Below, one piece after another: positions 9,633-17,979 of a DNA stretch of 64,000 nucleotides. The notes under the pieces were generated by a model, which worked only from the letters and a program-made list of their open reading frames with translations, searched no databases and was not told the origin of the DNA. This stretch comes from an uncultured Alphaproteobacteria bacterium (GTDB taxonomy: Bacteria; Pseudomonadota; Alphaproteobacteria; Micropepsales; Micropepsaceae). The position numbers were made by a program, and so were the translations under genes. How positions within the stretch are numbered: the stretch's first letter is position 1; the number at the start of each line of letters is the position of its first letter. The stretch covers positions 62,001 to 126,000 of the forward strand of contig CADEFU010000004.1 of NCBI GenBank assembly GCA_902826695.1. The letters run 5' to 3'.

Positions 9633-10439
9633 ATGAACGACCGCGTGACCGTAACAATCGACAACGGTGTAGCCGATGTACGCCTCGTGCGTGCCGACAA
9701 GATGAACGCTCTCGACGACACCATGTTTGAGGCGCTCATCGCTGCGGGTATGCGGCTGAAGACGGAGCGTGGCGTGCGCGCCGTCGTGCTGTCAGGCGAG
9801 GGTCGCGCCTTCTGCGCCGGGCTCGACATGGGCAACTTCCAACGTACGGCCGATGCCGGACGCGAAGTGCGCCCCGAGGGTCGTCTAATGACGCGATCGC
9901 ACGGCATCGCCAACCGGCCCCAGTACGCGGCCTGGGTCTGGCGTGAGGTTCCTGTGCCCGTCATCGCCGCGGTCCACGGCGTTGCTTTCGGCGGCGGATT
10001 CCAAGTGATGTTGGGCGCCGATATTCGCTACGCCGCCCCCGACACGAAGCTCTCGATCATGGAGATCAAATGGGGCCTCATCCCCGACATGGCGGGCACC
10101 GCAATTATGCGAAACCTCGTGCGCGACGACGTGTTGCGCGAACTCACTTACACGGGCCGGATATTCACTGCTGAGGAGGGCGCGAAGCTTGGCCTCATCA
10201 CGCGCCTGACCGCCGACCCGCGCGCAGACGCGCTCGCCACCGCGCGCGAGATTGCAGATAAGAACCCCGATGCCATCCGCGCCGCCAAGCGCATGTACAA
10301 CGCCTTGCCTTTGGTAAGCGACGCCGACGCTTTGATGGCGGAGTCGAAGGAGCAAACGGCGCTGGGCGGCTCGCCGAACCAAGTCGAAGCCGTCATGGCG
10401 CAATTGCAAAAACGCCGGCCGAACTTCAAAGACAATTGA
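9633..10439 (+). CDS. Crotonase / enoyl-CoA hydratase family protein
   Basis: 268-residue crotonase-superfamily enzyme, acting on acyl-CoA thioesters in the cytoplasm. Visible: the first oxyanion-hole segment GRAFCAGLDMG, the second AVHGVAFGGGFQVMLGADIRYAAP, and the catalytic Glu in IMEIKWGLIPDM (ExxxGxxPD pattern). Only one clear catalytic Glu is seen, as in many crotonases annotated simply as hydratases; the precise substrate is unknown. I chose ATG 9633, where the family N-terminus begins; the frame is open 57 bases further upstream. It is coupled to the next gene through TGATG. Confidence 0.85.
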   Translation: MNDRVTVTIDNGVADVRLVRADKMNALDDTMFEALIAAGMRLKTERGVRAVVLSGEGRAFCAGLDMGNFQRTADAGREVRPEGRLMTRSHGIANRPQYAAWVWREVPVPVIAAVHGVAFGGGFQVMLGADIRYAAPDTKLSIMEIKWGLIPDMAGTAIMRNLVRDDVLRELTYTGRIFTAEEGAKLGLITRLTADPRADALATAREIADKNPDAIRAAKRMYNALPLVSDADALMAESKEQTALGGSPNQVEAVMAQLQKRRPNFKDN

Positions 10440-11521
10440 TGCGGTCCGAACTCGACCGCCTCGCATCATTGGATTCGATGGAGGGCATCGCGCTAGCGGA
10501 GCCCTCGCCACCACCCGCATGGCTGCGGTTCCTTCCGCGCGGCGCAGTGCTCCACGCGATCTATCCGGGACTACTCGTCGCTCTAACCATTGGCCTGGCC
10601 GCCACGTTTCTGTCCGACCACTACGGCGCCCCAGTCATGTTGTTCGCCTTGTTGCTCGGCATGGCGTTCCACTTTCTTCACGAAGAAGGCCGCTGCGTCG
10701 CGGGCATCGAGTTCGCGTCGCGCACCGTTTTGCGGGTCGGCGTCGCGTTGCTCGGCGTGCGTATCACATTCGAACAGGTCGCAAGTCTGGGTCCGGCACC
10801 TGTTGCGATGGTGGTTGTGGGCGTCGCCACCACGATTCTGTTCGGGCTGCTGGGCGCGCGCCTGATGAATCTGAGCCGCACCTTCGGCGTGCTTTCGGGC
10901 GGCGCAGTCGCCATCTGCGGCGTCGCCGCGGCGCTGGCAATCGCCTCCGTCCTGCCGCGCACTCAAGAAAGTGAACGAGACACCATCCTTGCCGTTGTTA
11001 CCGTCACGGCCCTGTCGACACTCGCGATGATCGCCTATCCGCTGTGGATAGGATGGCTCGGCTTCGACCACCGCGATGCCGGTATTATCTTGGGCGGCAC
11101 AATCCACGACGTCGCCCAGGTCGTCGGTGCGGGCTACATGGTCTCGCCTGAGACCGGCGACATCGCAACCTATGTGAAGATGCTGCGTGTCGCGATGCTC
11201 TTGCCGGTCGTCCTCGTGATCGCCTTCGTCCTCGCACGAACAGGCGGTGGCGAACGCCGCCAGGCGACGCTCCTGCCGGTTTTTCTTGTGGGTTTCGCAG
11301 CCCTGGTCGTTATCAACTCGACCGGCCTCATCCCCAAACCGGCAGTCGACGGCATCACGGACATCTCCAGGTGGTGCCTCGTGACCGCCATTGCCGCGCT
11401 GGGGATGAAGACCTCGTTCAAGGCTCTCGTTAAGGTTGGCTGGCGTCCGGTCGGTTTGATGGCGGCCGAGACTGCCTGGATCGCAGCCGTCGTGCTCGCC
11501 GCGGTGCTCTGGTTCGTCTAG
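10439..11521 (+). CDS. YeiH-family putative inner-membrane transporter
   Basis: About 360 residues of hydrophobic protein with around ten membrane segments, matching the Cons_hypoth698/YeiH family, some members of which have been proposed as sulfate or sulfonate exporters. Characteristic stretches: LRVGVALLGVRITFEQV, LSGGAVAICGVAAALA, GGTIHDVAQVVGAGY and TAIAALGMKTSF. ATG 10439 overlaps the crotonase stop (TGATG); ATG 10478 is an alternative start. Family membership is clear from these motifs; the function is not established. Coupling to a crotonase gene does not reveal a substrate. Confidence 0.85.
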   Translation: MRSELDRLASLDSMEGIALAEPSPPPAWLRFLPRGAVLHAIYPGLLVALTIGLAATFLSDHYGAPVMLFALLLGMAFHFLHEEGRCVAGIEFASRTVLRVGVALLGVRITFEQVASLGPAPVAMVVVGVATTILFGLLGARLMNLSRTFGVLSGGAVAICGVAAALAIASVLPRTQESERDTILAVVTVTALSTLAMIAYPLWIGWLGFDHRDAGIILGGTIHDVAQVVGAGYMVSPETGDIATYVKMLRVAMLLPVVLVIAFVLARTGGGERRQATLLPVFLVGFAALVVINSTGLIPKPAVDGITDISRWCLVTAIAALGMKTSFKALVKVGWRPVGLMAAETAWIAAVVLAAVLWFV

Positions 11522-11602
11522 CCGCGAACCGCAAAGTGCACCACCAACCGCCGTTCTTGCGACGCGTGTGTTGAATTGACAATGGCGGTTTCTCAAGGCG
11601 TG

Positions 11603-11629
11603 CTTGGGGCAAGAGCAACCAACCCCAAG
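11603..11629 (+). promoter_or_regulatory. Hairpin overlapping the ribosome binding site of the 11638 gene
   Basis: CTTGGGG (11603-11609) pairs perfectly with CCCCAAG (11623-11629) across a 13-base loop. The right arm contains most of AAGG (11627-11630), the only Shine-Dalgarno-like stretch before ATG 11638, so folding would hide it. A second inverted repeat, AACCGCC (11546-11552) with GGCGGTT (11584-11590), lies upstream. Seen in sequence only; function unproven. Confidence 0.35.
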
Positions 11630-11637
11630 GTCTCGCC

Positions 11638-12573
11638 ATGCTGCGTTCGCTGATAGCCGCCGTTGCCCTCCTGTCCGTCAGCGCTGCGGCGTTGAGCGCG
11701 AGCACCACCTACCGAGACGACGACGGCCGCTTCACCATCGCGGTACCGACGGGTTGGAAGACGAACAAACCGGATGCGTCAAGCCTGATCGCCGTCAACA
11801 TTGTATCCCCGCTCGATCGCAAGCCCGGCGGCCTTTGCCTCGTGCTCGCGTCGCCGACGCCGCAAACGCGCGACATGCCCCAAGCCGAAATCGATGACGC
11901 GTTCATCAAGCTCTTCACAACCGACTTCTGGAAGAAGACTTTTGCCGCGGGCGGCTTCAAAGACGTCGTCCTGGACGACGCCGGTCAGGTCACCCACAAG
12001 GGCCGCAAGGCCTACTTCCTGGTCGCGACCGCCACTGCCAAGGGCGACGATCCGAAGACCTCGTACCAAGCCAAGAGCAAGCAGGTCATCCACGTCGTGC
12101 CGGGCAATCTGTTCTTCGTGCAATGCACCGCGACGAAAGCCGACTATCCGTTGATGACGAAGGAGTTCGAAAGCGTATTCGCCTCCTTCGACCCGCGCGT
12201 GAACGAGATGCTGGTCAACGCGCCACAGTCGGCCCCGTCGGTTCTCACGCTGTTCGCAGGTCCGGGCTTTGAAGGCGTCGCCCACACGATCGCGCAGAAC
12301 ACGGCCAATGTGCCGGCACTCACTGGCCGCGCCATCTCGACCGGCATCGCGATCGCCGGGTACGGCCGCTGGGAGGTTTGCGACAACGTTAACTTCACCG
12401 GCGCATGCCAGGTTGTTGCGGCAGCAACCGAAGCGAGCCCGGGCCACTTCATGCGCATCGGCTCCGTCCGCCGCCACGCGGCACCCGGCAGCGCCGCTGA
12501 CGCGCTTGGCGTCGTCAGCACAAGCTCGGCCTACGCGCTACGTGAAGGCACCAAGAAGCTTCGCGGCCGGTAG
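11638..12573 (+). CDS. Secreted protein with a C-terminal beta/gamma-crystallin-like domain
   Basis: 311-residue exported protein, function unknown. Residues 1-21 are a signal peptide ending AALSA. The N-terminal half (about 22-185) begins TTYRDDDGRFTIAVPTGWK, a pattern shared with secreted proteins that may bind lipid or membranes, and has no catalytic motif I recognise. Residues about 200-270 look like a beta/gamma-crystallin unit: LTLFAGPGFEGVAHTI, then SSL-like turns, GYGRWEVCDNVNFTGACQVV, i.e. two strand-loop units with the FxG motif. Such domains often bind calcium. It stands alone between a membrane-protein gene and a DUF486 gene. Confidence 0.7.
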   Translation: MLRSLIAAVALLSVSAAALSASTTYRDDDGRFTIAVPTGWKTNKPDASSLIAVNIVSPLDRKPGGLCLVLASPTPQTRDMPQAEIDDAFIKLFTTDFWKKTFAAGGFKDVVLDDAGQVTHKGRKAYFLVATATAKGDDPKTSYQAKSKQVIHVVPGNLFFVQCTATKADYPLMTKEFESVFASFDPRVNEMLVNAPQSAPSVLTLFAGPGFEGVAHTIAQNTANVPALTGRAISTGIAIAGYGRWEVCDNVNFTGACQVVAAATEASPGHFMRIGSVRRHAAPGSAADALGVVSTSSAYALREGTKKLRGR

Positions 12574-12621
12574 CTGGCCGCCTAAGCCTAGGCATTCGAC
12601 TCAAAGCCGCCGGGAGGCAGC

Positions 12622-12963
12622 ATGCCGGCAAGCGTGACGCCGATCTTGCTTCTGCTGATCTCGAACGTCTTCATGACGTTCGCCTGGTACGGCCACCTGA
12701 AGTACAAAGATCAAGCGCTCTGGCTCGTGATCCTGGCGAGCTGGGGCATCGCCTTCATCGAGTACTGTTTCGCGGTGCCGGCAAACCGCTGGGGCCACGG
12801 CACCTACACCGCCGCGGAACTGAAAATGATGCAGGAAGTCATCACTCTCATCGTTTTCGCCTTCTTCTCGGTCTTCTATCTGGGCGAGGCGTTGAAATGG
12901 AACCACTTGCTCGGCTTCGCGCTGATCGCAGGCGGGGCATTCTTCGTCTTCAACAAGTGGTAG
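12622..12963 (+). CDS. DUF486 family (DMT-like) small membrane protein
   Basis: 113 residues with four hydrophobic segments: TPILLLLISNVFMTFAWYG, LWLVILASWGIAFIEYCF, VITLIVFAFFSVFYLG and LLGFALIAGGAFFVF. The conserved pattern FAWYGHLKYK, EYCFAVPANRWG, and the ending GGAFFVFNKW match DUF486, a family of small drug/metabolite-transporter-like membrane proteins of unknown function. A ribosome binding site GGGAGG precedes ATG 12622 by a few bases. No clear operon partner; the patatin gene begins 83 bases downstream with its own strong binding site. Confidence 0.88.
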   Translation: MPASVTPILLLLISNVFMTFAWYGHLKYKDQALWLVILASWGIAFIEYCFAVPANRWGHGTYTAAELKMMQEVITLIVFAFFSVFYLGEALKWNHLLGFALIAGGAFFVFNKW

Positions 12964-13046
12964 TTGCGTGGCCGAGACCGCACGCCGGTGCAGACTCCGC
13001 TCGATGCTGGTGATTCGACCAGCGGGGAACGTAGGGGAGGGGTCCC

Positions 13047-14546
13047 ATGACAGCGCTGCGCGCAGGCGTCGTGACCATATCGTTGCTGGCGCTGGCGGCT
13101 TGTGCCTCGCTGAGCGCGCAGTCGAACCGCCCGCTTGAGACGGCGATCCACGGACCCGCGTATCGAATCGGCTCTGTACCCGACAACACGTCGCCCGAAC
13201 TTTTCGTCGTCCTCGCATTCTCGGGCGGTGGCAAGCGCTCCTCCGCGTTCGGCTATGGCGTGCTCACCGGTTTGCGCGAAATCACCGTCGACTACGGTCA
13301 AGGCCCGCGCACACTGACGACGGAAATCGATGTCGTGACCGGCGTCTCCGGCGGCAGCTTCACGGCCTCTGCCTTCGCGCTGAAGCGCGAGGCGCTGTTC
13401 GACACTTATGTCGATGAGTTCCTCAAGTACGATTTGAACGGTGAGATTTTCGGCATCTACCTGATGCCGTGGCGCTGGGACTGGTTGTTCAACCCGAACT
13501 GGGGCACGAACGACGAAATGGCTCGCGTCTACGACGAGCTGCTGTTCAAAGGTACGGACTTCGGCGAACTCGCAAAGTTGGGCCGCCCGTTCCTCGGCGT
13601 CCAGGCGACCGACTTCGCGAACGAAGCGCCCTTCATCTTCACGCAAGATACCTTCGACTGGATTTGCTCCGACATCACATCCTACCCGCTCGCGCGCGCC
13701 GTCGCCGCCTCGAACGGGTTTCCAGTGCTCTTCACGCCGATCAGTCTCAGGAACTATGCCTACGACGACAAGCAGTCCTGCACACGACCGGAATGGATCG
13801 ATGAATATGCCAAGATCGACGACGAACTCTCGCGTCGCCGGAACCTGGCAAGCCTCGCAGGTTCGTACCTCGACAAACGCCAGAGCGCTTATGTTCACCT
13901 GCTTGACGGCGGCGTTTCCGACAACCTGGCACTGCGCGGTTTCATGCAGTTGATGGCCCCGGTCAGCGAAGGCGGCTCGCTCGACGAAGATCGCTTAAAG
14001 CGCCTGCAGCACATCGTTATCGTCAGCGTCGACGGCCAAGCCGAGCCCGACCGCGAACTGACCGACGTGCCCTATCTGGACAGCGTCTTCCGCGTCATCG
14101 GCGCGGTGACGTCCACCGCGATTGACCGGTACGGTTTCGAAACGTTGATCCATGCCCGGGAAATGACGGGCCGCCTGGCCGCAGCCTTCGCGCGCCGGGA
14201 TTGCCCTGCAGGGACGGACGGCAAGCCGACCGCCTGCCGCAAGGTCGAGCCGCACTTCGCGCACGTCGCGTTGTCCGACTTGGCCGATGACGAGAAGCGC
14301 AAAGAGCTGGCGGCGATCCCGACGGGCCTAACGATCGCGGACTCCAACGTGGACGCACTCGTGCAAGCCGGTCGCGACGCGGTCCTCTGCGACAAGGACA
14401 TGCGCCGCTTCTTCGCAAGCTTGCCCAACGCGGTCGTGCCGCCAATGCCGGCGCGCTGCCGCCCCTACCTGCCGGGCTCGGACGAGGTCAACGCCGAGGC
14501 GGCAAAGCGCAGTGCCGAACGCGCGTCCCGCACGCCCACACCTTGA
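13047..14546 (+). CDS. Patatin-like phospholipase, predicted lipoprotein
   Basis: 499-residue serine hydrolase of the patatin family, probably acting on phospholipids or neutral lipids at the envelope. The N-terminus is a lipoprotein signal (lipobox LAAC, Cys 19). The oxyanion segment FSGGGKRSSAFGYGVL starts near residue 58, the nucleophile is Ser 101 in GVSGGS, and the dyad Asp is D287 in LLDGGVSDN. A ribosome binding site GGGGAGGGG precedes the ATG. The last 82 bases overlap the 3' end of the convergent tetR gene. The C-terminal 130 residues are not recognised. Substrate and sorting (inner or outer membrane) are unknown. Confidence 0.9.
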   Translation: MTALRAGVVTISLLALAACASLSAQSNRPLETAIHGPAYRIGSVPDNTSPELFVVLAFSGGGKRSSAFGYGVLTGLREITVDYGQGPRTLTTEIDVVTGVSGGSFTASAFALKREALFDTYVDEFLKYDLNGEIFGIYLMPWRWDWLFNPNWGTNDEMARVYDELLFKGTDFGELAKLGRPFLGVQATDFANEAPFIFTQDTFDWICSDITSYPLARAVAASNGFPVLFTPISLRNYAYDDKQSCTRPEWIDEYAKIDDELSRRRNLASLAGSYLDKRQSAYVHLLDGGVSDNLALRGFMQLMAPVSEGGSLDEDRLKRLQHIVIVSVDGQAEPDRELTDVPYLDSVFRVIGAVTSTAIDRYGFETLIHAREMTGRLAAAFARRDCPAGTDGKPTACRKVEPHFAHVALSDLADDEKRKELAAIPTGLTIADSNVDALVQAGRDAVLCDKDMRRFFASLPNAVVPPMPARCRPYLPGSDEVNAEAAKRSAERASRTPTP

Positions 14547-15067
14547 TCGTGACGCAGCCGCTTCCACGCGTCGAAACTGAGCGCGAGATCGAGCGCCGCG
14601 AACCGTGGGCGATCGTCGGCGATCTTTGCCGGCAGCACGCGCCGTAGCGCCTCGCTCTGGGCGCGCACAAGCGCCTTGTGCTCGGAAGTCAGGAAGGACG
14701 AGCCATGCCGGTGCGCGTCGCCCGCAATCTTGAACGGCAATAGCCGCTCGAACATCTCGGCCCGGCGGTCGACAAGCTCCTCGAGCCGCCCGCGCCAATC
14801 CGACGCCGCAAACGGTTGCTCTAAGATCGGTTTGATCTCGGCCGTCATGCGTTCGGAGATCGCCGCGTGCAGGCTCTCCATGTCGGCGAAGTGACGAAAC
14901 ACCGTGCGCAAGCCCACGCGCGCTTCCTTCGCAACCGACTCCGCGCTGGGATCCACATTGCCGCCTTCAACCAGCTTCAGCAGAGCATCGACGATCTTGC
15001 GGCGGTTGTCTGCGCCGCGGGCCCGTCGCCCATCGATCGGGCCTGAGGGTTCACGACGTTGCAGCAT
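14465..15067 (-). CDS. TetR/AcrR family transcriptional regulator
   Basis: 200-residue regulator. The N-terminal helix-turn-helix spans roughly residues 20-65: RRKIVDALLKLVEGG, ESVAKEARVGLRTVFRHFADME, the typical TetR recognition helix. The C-terminal ligand domain is variable and gives no clue to the inducer. It is the last gene of a four-gene minus-strand operon (dehalogenase, DUF1330, membrane protein, tetR), and its start overlaps the previous stop. A TetR-type dyad in the divergent promoter region at 16812-16836 is a plausible target. Its 3' end overlaps the convergent patatin gene by 82 bases. Confidence 0.88.
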   Translation of the reverse strand: MLQRREPSGPIDGRRARGADNRRKIVDALLKLVEGGNVDPSAESVAKEARVGLRTVFRHFADMESLHAAISERMTAEIKPILEQPFAASDWRGRLEELVDRRAEMFERLLPFKIAGDAHRHGSSFLTSEHKALVRAQSEALRRVLPAKIADDRPRFAALDLALSFDAWKRLRHDQGVGVRDARSALRFAASALTSSEPGR

Positions 15068-15470
15068 TGTCTTTTCGCGAAAATTCGATCGCCATCACGA
15101 GCGCAATCAGCACAGCCGCTATCAGCGCGCCCCATTGCCCGGGAACCGCGTGGGGAAGGGGGCGCCACACAAAGAGCAGGAACACCGCGAGCACTGCCTG
15201 CACGGTATGGATCAACAGCAAAGGCCGCACGAAAGACCGGCAGAAGCCTGCAGCCGTGAGGTCCACCAGCGCCATGGTCAGTTGGCCGACACCGACCGCG
15301 CCGATGAACGAAAGCACGACGGCGCTCGCCTGCGAGATGTCGAGACCTGCGATGGCTTCAAGCCCTCCATCGGGCGCGAATAAGTGGATCGACCCGCGCA
15401 CTAGGTTGATGACCCCGAGAAGCGCGATGAGGACGACGGAGAGTTTAAGTGGCGTTCTGGTCAGCATCAT
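15051..15470 (-). CDS. Small membrane protein of unknown function, four predicted segments
   Basis: About 139 residues with four hydrophobic segments (LSVVLIALLGVINLVRG, ASAVVLSFIGAVGVGQLTMAL, PLLLIHTVQAVLAVFLLFVW, WGALIAAVLIALVMAI). No family is recognised with confidence. I chose ATG 15470 because it overlaps the DUF1330 stop (ATGATG), the coupling used throughout this operon; the open frame extends to 15614 with low-complexity Arg/Gly residues that look non-coding. It overlaps tetR by 17 bases. By context it may sense or carry the substrate of the neighbouring dehalogenase; that is only inference. Confidence 0.65.
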   Translation of the reverse strand: MMLTRTPLKLSVVLIALLGVINLVRGSIHLFAPDGGLEAIAGLDISQASAVVLSFIGAVGVGQLTMALVDLTAAGFCRSFVRPLLLIHTVQAVLAVFLLFVWRPLPHAVPGQWGALIAAVLIALVMAIEFSRKDNAATS

Positions 15471-15880
15471 GGCGCTGCCTGCTGACATTGAATCAGGATC
15501 TGCCCGGCAAGCCCCGCCTCGCGATGCACGCCGAACTTCGCAACGTCCGGCGACATGGCGATCTTCACGAACGCCTCGGAGGAGGGATACTCGACGAGCG
15601 CCACAGCATCCCACACCTCTTCGACATCGCCGATCACAAGCGACTTCACAGGCCCCATGAAGAGCAACCGCCCACCGTTCGCTGTGACGAACTTGATCAT
15701 CTCGCGGCCGTAGCGGTCATAGGCTTCGCGGCCTGACGCATCGTCCGCACGTCCGTCCTTGTAGACGGCATTGTCCTTAAATTTGAGCAGATTCACCATC
15801 ACGATCGGCCCGTTCGAACCGCTCGCAACCGCCTCGGTCAGCTGCTCGCCCCTCGGATAAACAGCATTTTCGAATTTCAT
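15467..15880 (-). CDS. DUF1330 family protein
   Basis: 137 residues, a small cytoplasmic ferredoxin-like (dimeric alpha/beta barrel) protein. Recognisable parts are [36 protein letters not shown] and [22 protein letters not shown], the DUF1330 pattern; related folds include monooxygenases and isomerases that act on small aromatic or aliphatic compounds. It sits between the haloalkane dehalogenase and a membrane protein with ATGA-type overlaps on both sides, so it is certainly cotranscribed and may act in the same pathway. No catalytic residue can be assigned. Confidence 0.82.
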   Translation of the reverse strand: MKFENAVYPRGEQLTEAVASGSNGPIVMVNLLKFKDNAVYKDGRADDASGREAYDRYGREMIKFVTANGGRLLFMGPVKSLVIGDVEEVWDAVALVEYPSSEAFVKIAMSPDVAKFGVHREAGLAGQILIQCQQAAP

Positions 15881-16785
15881 GCCCGCGTCTCCGTGATGAA
15901 GCGATGGATGTGAGCTACCAACTCGTCGGGTGCATCTTCTTGCAGGAAGTGGCCTGCGTCTTTGATGATCGTGTGCGGTTGGCCCTTCGTGCCGGGCACG
16001 CGCTCCTGGAACACGCGCTCGCCGCCCTTCGAAACGGGATCGGAGTCGCTAAAGAGCGTCAGCACCGGCTTTGAGAATTTGGAAAGCACCTCCCAAGCTG
16101 CCTTGTTCTCGGCGACGGACCCATGCTCGGGCGTCACCGGCACGAGCGCCGGGAAGCGCCGCGCACCGGCCTTGTAAGTCTCATCCGGAAACGGCGCCAC
16201 ATAGGCAGCCTTCACGATGTCGGTGAGACCCTTCTTCGTCCCCATCGCGACGATCTCGCCGATCGGCAGTTCAGGCACCGTTTGGCTGAAGTTGAGCCAC
16301 TGCTTGAAGCCTTCGTTCATGCCCGTGCCGACCGGAAGCCCGGTATTGCCCACGACGAAACGCGCGAAGCGATCCGGAAACGCCGCGACCAAGCGAAGGC
16401 CGATCAAGCCGCCCCAATCCTGCCCGAAGAACGTCGCGTTTTTGAGGTCGAGCTGTGTGAGCCAGTCGCTCATCCATTTAACGTGCCGTTCGAACGTGTA
16501 GTCGCTCTGCTCCGTCGGCTTGTCGGATTTGCCGAACCCGATGAGATCCGGCGCCACCACGCGATGCCCCTTCGCGACGAGCCCGCTGATCATCTTCCGG
16601 TAGAGAAACGACCACGACGGCTCGCCGTGCATGAGCAAAACCGGCGCTGCATCCCGCGGCCCTTCGTCGAGATAATGCAACCGCATCTCCGTGCCATCCG
16701 CGTCGCGGATCGTCATATAGTGTGGGGGAAACGGATAATCGGGCAGATCGGCGAACCGGCTGTCGGGGGTGCGCAATACTTTCAT
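15877..16785 (-). CDS. Haloalkane dehalogenase-like alpha/beta hydrolase (HLD-I type)
   Basis: 302-residue alpha/beta hydrolase closely resembling DhlA/DhmA haloalkane dehalogenases, which hydrolyse carbon-halogen bonds through an Asp nucleophile. Visible: oxyanion motif [13 protein letters not shown] near residue 53, GFGKSDKP near 83, nucleophile D123 with halide-binding W124 in GQDWGG, a second candidate halide-binding Trp (W163), an acid Asp (D247 or D249 in LFSDSDPV), and H279 in DAGHFLQED. The Asp rather than Ser nucleophile argues against an esterase; epoxide hydrolase remains possible but lacks the typical cap Tyr pattern as far as I can see. First gene of the operon with DUF1330, a membrane protein and TetR. 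Confidence 0.85.
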   Translation of the reverse strand: MKVLRTPDSRFADLPDYPFPPHYMTIRDADGTEMRLHYLDEGPRDAAPVLLMHGEPSWSFLYRKMISGLVAKGHRVVAPDLIGFGKSDKPTEQSDYTFERHVKWMSDWLTQLDLKNATFFGQDWGGLIGLRLVAAFPDRFARFVVGNTGLPVGTGMNEGFKQWLNFSQTVPELPIGEIVAMGTKKGLTDIVKAAYVAPFPDETYKAGARRFPALVPVTPEHGSVAENKAAWEVLSKFSKPVLTLFSDSDPVSKGGERVFQERVPGTKGQPHTIIKDAGHFLQEDAPDELVAHIHRFITETRA

Positions 16786-16811
16786 CGGCTAAGGCTCCCA
16801 GGGGGCTTGAA

Positions 16812-16836
16812 ATAGTGGCAGTAGAAGTGTCACTAT
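16812..16836. promoter_or_regulatory. TetR-type operator dyad in the divergent promoter region
   Basis: A 25-base dyad: perfect 6-base outer arms ATAGTG (16812-16817) and CACTAT (16831-16836), and three more matching pairs inside, nine of twelve in all, centred on 16824. It lies between the dehalogenase operon (start 16785, minus) and the MBL gene (start 16864, plus). Length and symmetry fit TetR family operators, and a TetR regulator is encoded in the operon. It overlaps the putative plus-strand -35 box and spacer. Confidence 0.6.
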
Positions 16837-16843
16837 CTATCAT
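16815..16843 (+). promoter_or_regulatory. Possible promoter of the MBL-fold hydrolase gene
   Basis: GTGGCA (16815-16820, 4 of 6 to TTGACA), a 17-base spacer and TATCAT (16838-16843, 5 of 6 to TATAAT). It lies 20 bases before ATG 16864 and overlaps the TetR-type dyad. No equally good promoter was found for the opposite operon. Confidence 0.4.
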
Positions 16844-16863
16844 AAAGGTCAAGGGGTGATGGC

Positions 16864-17934
16864 ATGAAACGTATCTTGCTGGGGCTGCTGTTCCTCGCAG
16901 TCGCCGCGGGCGCCGCCGCATATGTCTTCCGCGGCGAGATCGCGCTTGCGCTGATGCAGCGCGTCTTAGAACGCAACATGGCAACCGACGCGGTCGCCGC
17001 TTTGCCCGACGGTCTGCACGTCGGTCTATGCGGGGCAGGGGCGCCGATGCCGGCCGCCGATCGCAGCGGCCCCTGCGTCGTCGTGATCGCGGGCAAGCGC
17101 ATGTTCGTCGTCGACGCAGGCACCGGCGGTGTGCGCACGCTCGCGCGCATGGGTCTTCAGTCGGGCAGCGTCGAGCGCGTGTTGCTCACGCACTTCCACT
17201 CCGACCACATCGACGGCCTGGGTGAGATGATGCTCCAGCGCTGGGTCGGCGCCGCGAATGAAAGCCCGCTACCCGTCCACGGGCCGGCCGGCGTGGACGC
17301 CGTCGTGAATGGCTTCAACGCGGCCTACGCCGCCGACAAGGGCTACCGCACCGCTCACCACGGTGAAGCCATCGCGCCCCCGGCGGGTTTTGGCGGCATC
17401 GCTCAGCCCTTCGAACTGGATGCGGCCGGCAACGCCATCGTTCTCGACGAAGGCGGCCTGACGATCGAGGCCTTCAAGGTCGAACATGCCCCTGTCGAAC
17501 CGGCTGTCGGCTATCGCATCACGTACAGGGGCCGCACTGCTGTCATCAGTGGCGATACGAAGAAATCCGCTGCTGTCCAACAGCGCTCGGCTGGCGTTGA
17601 CCTGCTCGTACACGAAGCGCTGTCGCCGAAGCTCGTTGGCCTGATCGGCGACGCCGCCGGAAAGAGTGGGCGCAAGAACATCGCCAAAATCATGCACGAC
17701 ATTCTCGACTATCATACGACACCGGAAGAAGCCGCCGAAGTCGCGGCCGGCGCGAAAGTGAAAGCGCTGCTGCTCTATCACATCGTCCCGCCGTTACCGC
17801 TGTCGGCGTTGGAGGGACCGTTCTTGGGAAAATCGCGCGAGATATTCAAAGGCCCGTTGCATGTCGGCCGTGACGGCGACTTCGTCACGATGCCAGCAGG
17901 CACGACCGAAGTTCTCTTCAGCAATCGTCTCTAA
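16864..17934 (+). CDS. Membrane-anchored metallo-beta-lactamase-fold hydrolase
   Basis: 356-residue hydrolase of the RNase Z/arylsulfatase-like branch of the MBL superfamily. Residues about 4-22 form an N-terminal hydrophobic anchor or uncleaved signal. The metal site is clear: THFHSDHIDG (HxHxDH) near residue 109, HAPVEPAVGYR, ISGDTKKS with the bridging Asp, and a late His (LLLYHIVPP). The substrate is unknown; envelope location is inferred from the anchor. It is divergent from the dehalogenase operon and shares the regulatory region with the dyad, so joint control by the TetR protein is plausible. Confidence 0.85.
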   Translation: MKRILLGLLFLAVAAGAAAYVFRGEIALALMQRVLERNMATDAVAALPDGLHVGLCGAGAPMPAADRSGPCVVVIAGKRMFVVDAGTGGVRTLARMGLQSGSVERVLLTHFHSDHIDGLGEMMLQRWVGAANESPLPVHGPAGVDAVVNGFNAAYAADKGYRTAHHGEAIAPPAGFGGIAQPFELDAAGNAIVLDEGGLTIEAFKVEHAPVEPAVGYRITYRGRTAVISGDTKKSAAVQQRSAGVDLLVHEALSPKLVGLIGDAAGKSGRKNIAKIMHDILDYHTTPEEAAEVAAGAKVKALLLYHIVPPLPLSALEGPFLGKSREIFKGPLHVGRDGDFVTMPAGTTEVLFSNRL

Positions 17935-17972
17935 AAGAATAAGGGCGCCGCGGGAGGGAGACCGCGGCGCCC
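17935..17972 (-). terminator. Intrinsic terminator of the 17980-18387 gene
   Basis: A perfect 11-base stem, GGGCGCCGCGG (17943-17953) with CCGCGGCGCCC (17962-17972), loop of 8. On the minus strand it is followed by TTATTCTTTT, a good U-tract. It begins 7 bases after the stop codon of the minus-strand gene. The plus-strand side lacks a T-run, so it probably stops the MBL transcript less well. Confidence 0.75.
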
Positions 17973-17979
17973 GTCCCGG

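Noticed and set aside
11576-11604. Perfect TTGACA at 11576-11581 as a promoter for the crystallin-like gene
   Set aside because: No acceptable -10 hexamer at 16-18 bases; only half a promoter.
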